The notes under the pieces: generated by a model
What the model was told of the DNA's origin: nothing
The model's database searches: none
The model's input: only the letters and a program-made list of their open reading frames with translations
Shown here: positions 58,616-64,000 of the stretch, piece by piece
Numbering within the stretch: the stretch's first letter is position 1
Layout: the number at the start of each line of letters is the position of its first letter
Position numbers and translations under genes: made by a program
DNA from: Thermostichus sp047461615
GTDB taxonomy: Bacteria; Cyanobacteriota; Cyanobacteriia; Thermostichales; Thermostichaceae
DNA length: 64,000 bases
Reading direction: 5' to 3'
Assembly: GCF_047461615.1 (NCBI RefSeq)
Contig: NZ_JANSHI010000009.1
Coordinates: forward strand, 39,228-103,227

Positions 58616-59128
58616 ATGGTTAGCCAAAACACAAGCCGTGGTCGCAGCTTTCTCCCTATCCAGCCCAGAACTGCAACTTTGGCTCCCTCTCCTCACTCTG
58701 AAACGGCTCTGTCTCCTGCAGCTTGCAAAGGCAGCCCCCCTCAACCTTTGAAATCCGCCCATCCCCGCCGTTGGGATCCCACCTGGAGAGAGCATCTCAT
58801 CTGGTGGCACCAGGTCTCCACCGGCCTCGCCATCGTCTCGGGGTTAGCGGTGCTAAGTGTCTATAGTTGGACAGTGCGTACCCAAAGCCAATGGAGCCAG
58901 CACTACCAGGTTTGGCAGCGGCTGCAACGCCATGAGCAGCAGTTTCTCCTCACTCAAGAATCCATCATCAACTCTCTGCGAGAGATTGCCGAGCGCTCTG
59001 ACATGGTTTCTCTGGTGCCGGAGCGGACGATCGAGGTTCCCATTGCTCCCCCCCGCCGAGTTTCGGGGCAGGGTCAAAACACCCCCCAGCAAGCCAAAGC
59101 TAGCCCCTTTTATCCAGTTGGGTATTGA
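58616..59128 (+). CDS. FtsL-like small bitopic protein
   Basis: A 170-residue protein with a long, basic, disordered N-terminus, one membrane helix (STGLAIVSGLAVLSVYSW, about 75-92), then a helical, coiled-coil-prone segment (QWSQHYQVWQRLQRHEQQFL, LTQESIINSLREIAERSDMV) and a Pro-rich tail. Topology and position directly after rsmH match FtsL, a divisome subunit that is poorly conserved in sequence. I do not see sequence proof, so the name is left blank. ATG 58616 follows GGTGAGG. It is convergent with tyrA, 31 bases apart. Confidence 0.65.
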   Translation: MVSQNTSRGRSFLPIQPRTATLAPSPHSETALSPAACKGSPPQPLKSAHPRRWDPTWREHLIWWHQVSTGLAIVSGLAVLSVYSWTVRTQSQWSQHYQVWQRLQRHEQQFLLTQESIINSLREIAERSDMVSLVPERTIEVPIAPPRRVSGQGQNTPQQAKASPFYPVGY

Positions 59129-59159
59129 GCAGCCAGTTGCAACAGCCACAGCTAGTCAC

Positions 59160-60020
59160 CTAAGGCGCCCCTTGATTTACTGGAAACTGCTGCCATTCCT
59201 GGCGGACTCGCTGCAGCTTCTGGAGCAGCTCTTGCCACTGTTCGCCCTCGATTAGCTGCTCTAGTACCTTCAACTCAGCTTGGTAGCCGCGCAGAGCAGC
59301 TAGCAGCGCTTGCCGGTTGTAACGAGCCATCTCTAGCCCTAACTGCGGGATCCCACCGCCAACCCGACTTGTATCTCGAAAGCCACTGCTGGCCAAAGTG
59401 CGGGCCAGTGCCAGAATATCGGGGTTTCCCTCCTGGCTAACGGCGGCAATTAAGCCAGCTCCCACCATGACCGGCAGATGGCTAACCCAAGCTACTGCCT
59501 GATCGTGACGGACAGGATCGGCAAGGACAACTTCGGCACCCACTGCTGCCACTAGCTCCTGCATCACCGCGAGGGCTTGGGGTTGCGTCTGGGGAATGGG
59601 AGTGAGCACATAGGGTCGCCCCAGAAACAAGTTAGCTTCCGCTCCCTGGATCCCTTGTAACGTCTTGCCGGCCATGGGGTGCCCCCCCACGAATAGGGGC
59701 CATAGCGCTGTTGCCGGCCCAACAATTGGCTGCTTGACGGAGCCGACATCGCTTACCACTGTCTGGGGCGACAGATAGGGCACCAGGGCTGCCAGGGTGG
59801 CCAACACCTGCTCCAGGGGAGTACAGATCACCACCACCTGAGGGTTGAAAAGCGTCAACTGGGCCAACTCGGTTCCGCAGCCCTGAACCGCTCCACGTTC
59901 TAGGGCCTCTTGACAGGTAGCCGGATTGCGGCTGATCCCCCAGACGGAGTACCCTGCTTCGGTAAGCTTAAGAGCCAGGGATCCGCCGATCAACCCCAAC
60001 CCGACAATAGCGATGCGCAT
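59160..60020 (-). CDS. tyrA: Arogenate/prephenate dehydrogenase
   Basis: Makes tyrosine from arogenate (the usual cyanobacterial substrate) or prephenate. The NAD(P)-binding motif is IAIVGLGLIGGSLALKLTEA; VVVICTPLEQVLATLAALVP and TVVSDVGSVKQPIVGPATAL follow, and the GHPMAGKTLQGIQGAEANLF active-site block contains the catalytic His. The 286-residue length fits the NADP-preferring cyanobacterial type, but cofactor cannot be proven here. ATG 60020. It lies divergent from the DUF6679 gene. Confidence 0.92.
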   Translation of the reverse strand: MRIAIVGLGLIGGSLALKLTEAGYSVWGISRNPATCQEALERGAVQGCGTELAQLTLFNPQVVVICTPLEQVLATLAALVPYLSPQTVVSDVGSVKQPIVGPATALWPLFVGGHPMAGKTLQGIQGAEANLFLGRPYVLTPIPQTQPQALAVMQELVAAVGAEVVLADPVRHDQAVAWVSHLPVMVGAGLIAAVSQEGNPDILALARTLASSGFRDTSRVGGGIPQLGLEMARYNRQALLAALRGYQAELKVLEQLIEGEQWQELLQKLQRVRQEWQQFPVNQGAP

Positions 60021-60221
60021 ACTGTCTCCTTGAAGATCAGGGCTTTGCCAAAGCCGGCGGCAGAGGGAGACTGCCTTTTGGGATTTCTTCCAGTCCAGAT
60101 TAGAAAGTTAATTCTGCCCCATGAAGGGCATACAGGGGAGGGATCCAGCCGCTAAGATGGAAGGGTGAACTGGGTAACCCCCACAACAGTTCGCCCGGAT
60201 CTTTTATCGCAGGAGGGAACC

Positions 60222-60722
60222 GTGCTTCACCGTAGGATCTATCAACTCAGCCGCGAAGGCAAGGAGGTGTGGATCTACCTGCGCGATCAGGGACGCTGGC
60301 TGGAACGAGCCAAGATCCTCGATATCGAGGGGGACACCATCCTGGTTCGCTACGAAACAGAGGATGAAGAGGAGATTTGCTCCTGGGAGGAGATGATTCG
60401 TCTGGAGAGCATTGGGGCTGTTGCCCAGCGCCTCTCTTCCATCCCAAAAGGAGTGCTTAGCACTTCCGACCTGCCCACAGCCGAGGATTGCCCTCCTGCT
60501 GAACTCCTCCGTTTACCATCCTCCCCTCGCGCCACAGAGCCCCTCAACGGAGAGCGTGCCAGCAGCGAGCGCCTTGGGGAAGAGCTGGAGCGGGAGGCCT
60601 CTGCCCTTCGCGAGAGCGGAATGGAGTCCCTGAGGCCGCTGCTCCCGAACGGAGAGGAGCTCAAACGGGTAGATCGGTTCCGGAACGACCCAGAAGGCCA
60701 GCGGGAGGGTAACCACGACTAG
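60222..60722 (+). CDS. DUF6679-like cyanobacterial protein
   Basis: A 166-residue soluble protein. The first 70 residues (HRRIYQLSREGKEVWIYLRD, WLERAKILDIEGDTILVRYE, CSWEEMIRLESIGAV) match the conserved cyanobacterial family I know as DUF6679; it has a small SH3/Tudor-like barrel appearance. The second half is charged, disordered and variable. I chose the GTG at 60222 because AGGAGGG lies four bases before it, a strong SD that decides the start over an upstream 60165 start. Function unknown. Confidence 0.8.
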   Translation: MLHRRIYQLSREGKEVWIYLRDQGRWLERAKILDIEGDTILVRYETEDEEEICSWEEMIRLESIGAVAQRLSSIPKGVLSTSDLPTAEDCPPAELLRLPSSPRATEPLNGERASSERLGEELEREASALRESGMESLRPLLPNGEELKRVDRFRNDPEGQREGNHD

Positions 60723-61000
60723 GTTGAAGTTTTCCGGAGATCGACAGGAAGGCATCCCAACATCGTCCTGGACAGGGGCAAATGGCAAGGAGGCCGTAGA
60801 ACTCCTCTGCGTAGAGCTCTAGCTGACAAGGGGAGGTCACTTGCCCATCGCGCGGGTCGATCTCGGCCTGTAGAGCAACTGCTTCTCCGCCCAGCCAAGG
60901 GCTTTAGTCCTCGTTTGCAACAGCGGTGCGGAGCACCTTTCTTGTCCAGTGGTGTAGCAGCAGTGGTACAATAGAGGCTAGCTTTAGTAAACCCTAGAAA
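60723..61000 (+). other. Intergenic region before tRNA-Val
   Basis: About 278 bases with no gene. It contains the likely tRNA-Val promoter near its end; otherwise I see nothing. Confidence 0.5.
60944..60972 (+). promoter_or_regulatory. Promoter of tRNA-Val
   Basis: TTGTCC (60944-60949) and TACAAT (60967-60972) are spaced by exactly 17 bases, a good sigma-70 match. Transcription would start near 60979, about 22 bases before the mature tRNA. Confidence 0.7.
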
Positions 61001-61072
61001 GGGCGGTTAGCGCAGCGGTAGCGCACTTCCTTCACACGGAAGGGGCCACAAGTTCGAATCTTGTACCGCCCA
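61001..61072 (+). tRNA. trnV: tRNA-Val (CAC)
   Basis: A 72-base cloverleaf: acceptor GGGCGGT/ACCGCCC, D-arm GCGC...GCGC, anticodon stem CTTCC/GGAAG with loop TTCACAC, T-arm ACAAG TTCGAAT CTTGT, discriminator A. Anticodon CAC reads GUG. No CCA encoded. Confidence 0.93.
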
Positions 61073-61268
61073 TAAATTTCGGCCTTTGGCGGGCAAGCTT
61101 TCCCTGCAAGGTGTTGCTTCTATCTACAGGCTCCCTTGAGGAGGGGCCACTGGTTGTCTGACGGGCAACTTCTGACACACCCGCCTTTGCGCAAGTGCTT
61201 CGAGCTGGGTGGACTATGCAGCTACGGGAATCCCACTGCTGTAACCAGAAGCTAGAAGATATCGATTC

Positions 61269-61718
61269 ATGAAACCCTTTGCCAATCCTCCTCAGCCATT
61301 GACTGCCAGCGAGTTTTTATCCCACTTAGAGGAGATAACGAGAGCTTACGAAGTCAAGACATCTATCATCACCTTCTACAGCAGAATTTGGAGTCAGGTA
61401 TTCGACCTCAAATTTTCTAGGGGCCAATGGATTTTTGGGAACAGCCCCCACTGGAGAGCGCTTCTGGAAGCTAAGCTCCGGAAAAGTGAATACTATCCAA
61501 TATCTTGCGTTGTCAGAACCTTCACTGACGAAAAGCACAAGCGCGGGGCTCCAAACAGCAAAACTATCTTGATCCCAACCAAAGAGCTGAGAATGTTTTT
61601 TCTTCCGGCTCCAGGTCAGGTTATTAAGCTAACTCCGGAGGAGTGCTTTGCCTGCCACAACACAGGTGCCCGAACAGGAGAGCCACTCCCCATCGAGCAA
61701 GATGTTAAGTTCTTGTAG
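61269..61718 (+). CDS. Unrecognised 149-residue protein with a CxxCH motif
   Basis: I do not recognise a family. The protein is soluble-looking without signal peptide. It has a mixed helix/strand sequence (FLSHLEEITRAYEVKTSIIT, FSRGQWIFGNSPHWRALLEA, KTILIPTKELRMFFLPAPGQ) and near the C-terminus ECFACHNTGARTGEPLPI with one CxxCH. That is a c-type heme motif on paper, but with no export signal it is more likely a metal-binding knuckle or accidental. The region is visibly less GC-rich than its neighbours and lies just downstream of tRNA-Val, which hints at acquisition by transfer. ATG 61269 is the only good start. Confidence 0.6.
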   Translation: MKPFANPPQPLTASEFLSHLEEITRAYEVKTSIITFYSRIWSQVFDLKFSRGQWIFGNSPHWRALLEAKLRKSEYYPISCVVRTFTDEKHKRGAPNSKTILIPTKELRMFFLPAPGQVIKLTPEECFACHNTGARTGEPLPIEQDVKFL

Positions 61719-61786
61719 TGGCAGCAGTGGGAGTTGGGAAACCCTGTTGGGGCTAATCCTACAGGACCAGGGCTATTTGACCTCAA

Positions 61787-62977
61787 TCAAGAGCTTGGCT
61801 CCAAGCGCAACAGGGATCCGTTGGGGGCGTCAGTCAACAAGTAGAGCAAGCCATCCGGCCCCTGACGCACATCCCGGATACGGCCGACAGCTCCCTCTAG
61901 GAGACGCTCCTCAGCCACCACCCGATTCCCTTCCAAAACCAGCCGTGCCAAATGCTGGCCAGCCAGTGCTCCCACAAAGAGGTTGCCCCGCCATTCGGGA
62001 AAGGCGTCTCCCATGTAAAAGGTCATGCCAGAGGGAGCAATGGAGGGGGTCCAGTGAAGCAGCGGCGAAGCCAATCCAGGAGCTGCTGCTAGTCCCTTGC
62101 CAACTGGTTCGCCGCTGTACTCGCGGCCATGGGTGATTAAAGGCCAGCCGTAGTTCACGCCGGGAGCGAGGATGTTGATCTCATCTCCCCCTTTGGGCCC
62201 ATGTTCGTGTATCCAAATAGCCCCTGTTTCCGGGTGGCGGGCCATTCCCTGAATGTTGCGGTGGCCATAGGTGAAAATTGCTGGCAGAGCCCCTGCTTGC
62301 CCAACAAAGGGGTTGTCTTTCGGGATCCCGCCCGTGTCGGTAAGGCGCAACACCTTGCCTGCTGCATCCCCCAGATCCTGAGCCCGATTCCGTTCTCCGC
62401 GATCCCCAGTACTGATGTAGAGAAACCCTTCTTCGTCAAAGACCAAGCGGGAGCCGAAGTGCTGCTGGGCAGGCGTCTTGCGCTCCATGTCAAAAATCAC
62501 TTCCAGGTCCTGGAGTCCCTTTTTCCCTAGGCGGGCCCGCGCCACTCGTGTCCCCCCTCCACCCGGCCCGGGAGCCGCGTAGGACAAGTAGATCCAGCCG
62601 TTCTCCGCGTAGTTGGGGTGCAAAGCGATATCCAGCAGTCCCCCTTGGCCGCGGGCAAACACCTCCGGCACCCCGGCTATGGGCTGGGGATCCAACCCTC
62701 GGTCGGTAACCCGCCGCAGGCGGCCCGGACGTTCGGTAACCAAAATGGTTCCATCTGGCAGAAAAGCCATCCCCCACGGATGCTCCAGGCCGGTTGCCAA
62801 GGTTACCACCTGAAAGCGTTGCTTCGTTTTGGCTCTGGGCAGCGCTTGAGCGTGATCCCCCCGTTGCAGAGACATGACCGTTTTGGGGCTGACCGGATAG
62901 GCCCCTACGGCAACAGGGGCGGACAGCCCTCCCAAAAGCAGCAGTGAGGAGAGAAGCTTTGTCACCGAGATCCTCAT
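61787..62977 (-). CDS. PQQ-dependent sugar (aldose) dehydrogenase
   Basis: An exported enzyme of the soluble aldose-dehydrogenase (YliI-like) family, oxidising sugars with PQQ. The 396-residue protein starts with a signal peptide (LLSSLLLLGGLSAPVAVGAY). The six-bladed beta-propeller shows ATGLEHPWGMAFLPDGTILV, GLLDIALHPNYAENGWIYLS, HFGSRLVFDEEGFLYISTGD, YGHRNIQGMARHPETGAIWI, HEHGPKGGDEINILAPGVNY and GWPLITHGREYSGEP, the typical family motifs. Whether this cyanobacterium makes PQQ is not evident from the window. ATG 62977. Confidence 0.9.
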   Translation of the reverse strand: MRISVTKLLSSLLLLGGLSAPVAVGAYPVSPKTVMSLQRGDHAQALPRAKTKQRFQVVTLATGLEHPWGMAFLPDGTILVTERPGRLRRVTDRGLDPQPIAGVPEVFARGQGGLLDIALHPNYAENGWIYLSYAAPGPGGGGTRVARARLGKKGLQDLEVIFDMERKTPAQQHFGSRLVFDEEGFLYISTGDRGERNRAQDLGDAAGKVLRLTDTGGIPKDNPFVGQAGALPAIFTYGHRNIQGMARHPETGAIWIHEHGPKGGDEINILAPGVNYGWPLITHGREYSGEPVGKGLAAAPGLASPLLHWTPSIAPSGMTFYMGDAFPEWRGNLFVGALAGQHLARLVLEGNRVVAEERLLEGAVGRIRDVRQGPDGLLYLLTDAPNGSLLRLEPSS

Positions 62978-63366
62978 GGCGATTGCCGCCTCGTTTTCGC
63001 AATAGAGCTAAGGGCAGGCGTTGTTCTCTCCCGGCTTTAGGTTAGCCTTGAGGGCGGCAATCTGTCCCTAAACCATTAGACCTGTGGATCCCTCTCGAGA
63101 CTTCCCAAAGCTCCTCCGAAGAGTGCATAACCTCTACGGTCTCCTGAGGGCCCACGCCTCCCGCAAGGGTCTACAACAGCTCGACTCCGACCAGTGCCCC
63201 TTTGTCCTTACTCGCTCCGGCTTTGCCAGGATCTTGCGCTGGGCTGCCGTCTGGACGGGCGACAACCAGGCTGGATAAGAGCCCCTCGGTCCAAGCCCCC
63301 CTCTTCTTGCTCGACAGCGGCCAGGCACACCAGATCTATCTGTCCAGCCCAGTGAGGATCCTGCCC
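62978..63366. other. Intergenic region without a recognisable gene
   Basis: About 389 bases between the sugar dehydrogenase and the peroxiredoxin. Short open frames are present on both strands (e.g. 63084-63278, plus) but show no domain, ribosome-binding site or family likeness. No tRNA or terminator is seen. It may hold promoter elements or an unannotated RNA; nothing supports either. Confidence 0.4.
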
Positions 63367-63834
63367 CTAGTCAATTGCCCTCACTACCTCCAGCAGCTCG
63401 CGGTTGTCACGCTTGAAGATGGGCAGCCACTCCACATGCTGGTAGCGTAGGATCCCTTGGCTGTCCACTACAAAATAGGCCCGCCGTATCCCCAGCAAGC
63501 TATCCACCCCGTACTGCTGGCTTACCCTCCTGTCCACGTCACTCAGCAGAGGGAACTCCAGCTTGAGCTGCTCGGCAAAGGCTTCGTGTCGAGAGATGGG
63601 GTCGCTGCTGATCCCCAAGATCTCACACCCTGCCGCCCGAAAAGCTCCCCAGTCCTCCCGAAAACAGCGCATCTCACTCGTACACACCGGCGAAAAGTCT
63701 GCGGGGTAAAAAGCCAGCAGCACCTTGCTCTTGCCCCGATAGGCCCCCAGCGAAATCTGGGCCCCCTTGGGAACCCCTTTCCCAACCGCAGGCAGGCTAA
63801 AGTCGGGAGCTGGCATCCCAATCTCAATCCCCAT
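63367..63834 (-). CDS. Thioredoxin-fold peroxiredoxin (AhpC/TSA family)
   Basis: Reduces peroxides in the cytosol. The 155 residues begin MGIEIGMPAPDFSLPAVGKG. The peroxidatic Cys is in YPADFSPVCTSEMRCFREDW, with conserved Pro and Thr (PxxxTxxC-like context). A second Cys lies six residues later, but no C-terminal resolving Cys is evident. This suggests a 1-Cys/AhpE- or BCP-like type, uncertain. EILGISSDPISRHEAFAEQL and FPLLSDVDRRVSQQYGVD are typical. ATG 63834 fits. It is at the right edge, with about 165 bases without a gene after it. Confidence 0.9.
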   Translation of the reverse strand: MGIEIGMPAPDFSLPAVGKGVPKGAQISLGAYRGKSKVLLAFYPADFSPVCTSEMRCFREDWGAFRAAGCEILGISSDPISRHEAFAEQLKLEFPLLSDVDRRVSQQYGVDSLLGIRRAYFVVDSQGILRYQHVEWLPIFKRDNRELLEVVRAID

Positions 63835-64000
63835 TTGTCCGAATCCCCTCCGAACTCACTTTCTCAGTCTAGCGGTGGCCTGTTCCCAAAAACCCCTTAT
63901 GGGTCTTGACGATGTGGGGGAGGGTGGGATAGGGTAGTGAAGCGCTGACAAGGCCACCAGGCCCAGCGCCCCAGAACCTTGACAAGCGCATACCAGTCAA

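Noticed and set aside
61660..61720. CxxCH of the orphan protein as a c-type heme site
   Set aside because: No signal peptide, so heme attachment outside the cytoplasm is unlikely; kept only as a remark.
63084..63278. Plus-strand 64-codon frame
   Set aside because: No SD or recognisable sequence; composition like other shadow frames.
1..64000. CRISPR array, insertion sequence or prophage
   Set aside because: No regularly spaced repeats, transposase, integrase or phage structural gene was found.

Overview
The window reads as a stretch of a compact, GC-rich cyanobacterial chromosome. Lineage markers include a SasA-type clock kinase with a KaiB-like N-terminus, a CPP1-like J-domain membrane protein, a FurB/Zur-type Fur regulator, DUF3285, DUF6679 and TIGR03792 small proteins, a Ycf52-type acetyltransferase, a DUF502 protein and cyanobacterial-style FtsH, PrsA and PurM. 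The palindrome GGGATCCC recurs all along both strands, where most cyanobacteria would show HIP1 (GCGATCGC). Together with the gene content, this suggests a hot-spring Synechococcus of the JA-3-3Ab/JA-2-3B'a (Thermostichus) type. That is recognition from memory, not a database match.

Layout: 1-9.9 kb holds tyrS (cut by the left edge), a class A penicillin-binding protein with a small coiled-coil partner, sodB, a Kef/CPA2 antiporter with a stress-protein-like tail, glyS and a fructosamine kinase-like gene. 10-16.5 kb, minus strand, holds a small membrane protein, a PATAN protein plus small GTPase module (the PATAN gene carries a frameshift), and the run acpP-fabF-orf91-ctaA. 16.7-18.1 kb holds rpsF, an ssb gene and a universal stress gene. 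18.1-22.9 kb is a four-gene ABC system resembling the Gld/auxiliary type: ATPase, permease, GldG-like and DUF4340 proteins. 23-30.9 kb holds purM, an RlpA-like protein, prsA, an SDR, ftsH, a methyltransferase and a putative beta-barrel protein. 31-33.2 kb is the dnaA / rpmH-rnpA cluster, with dnaA divergent. After rnpA the usual bacterial order breaks into a short accessory patch (an SH3 protein and a Uma2 protein) and an S41-fold protein without catalytic residues.

37-43.5 kb carries purA, miaB, convergent tRNA-Tyr and tRNA-Thr genes, then lysA, a diadenylate cyclase and uppS. 43.5-49.5 kb is mostly minus strand: CPP1-like, a cysteine desulfurase, rodA, sasA, a DUF3285 peptide, aat and a diheme cytochrome c. 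49.6-57.4 kb holds a metallophosphoesterase, zur, a YyaL-like thioredoxin-domain protein, a GNAT, a SRPBCC protein, DUF502, TIGR03792 and aroA. 57.6-64 kb holds rsmH with an FtsL-like gene, tyrA, a DUF6679 gene, tRNA-Val(CAC), an unrecognised lower-GC gene, a PQQ-type sugar dehydrogenase and a peroxiredoxin.

Most of the window is housekeeping: translation (tyrS, glyS, rpsF, rpmH, three tRNAs, miaB, aat, rsmH), cell wall and division (PBP, RlpA, rodA, uppS, lysA, FtsL-like), purine and aromatic synthesis, and metal, redox and proteolysis functions. Genes are packed tightly. Several convergent pairs interlock their stop codons and several same-strand pairs overlap by ATGA. I found no CRISPR array, insertion sequence or prophage. 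The less ordinary signals are the frameshifted PATAN gene, a palindromic dispersed repeat, a catalytically dead S41 protein, a tRNA terminator embedded antisense in miaB, and the Gld-like ABC cluster.
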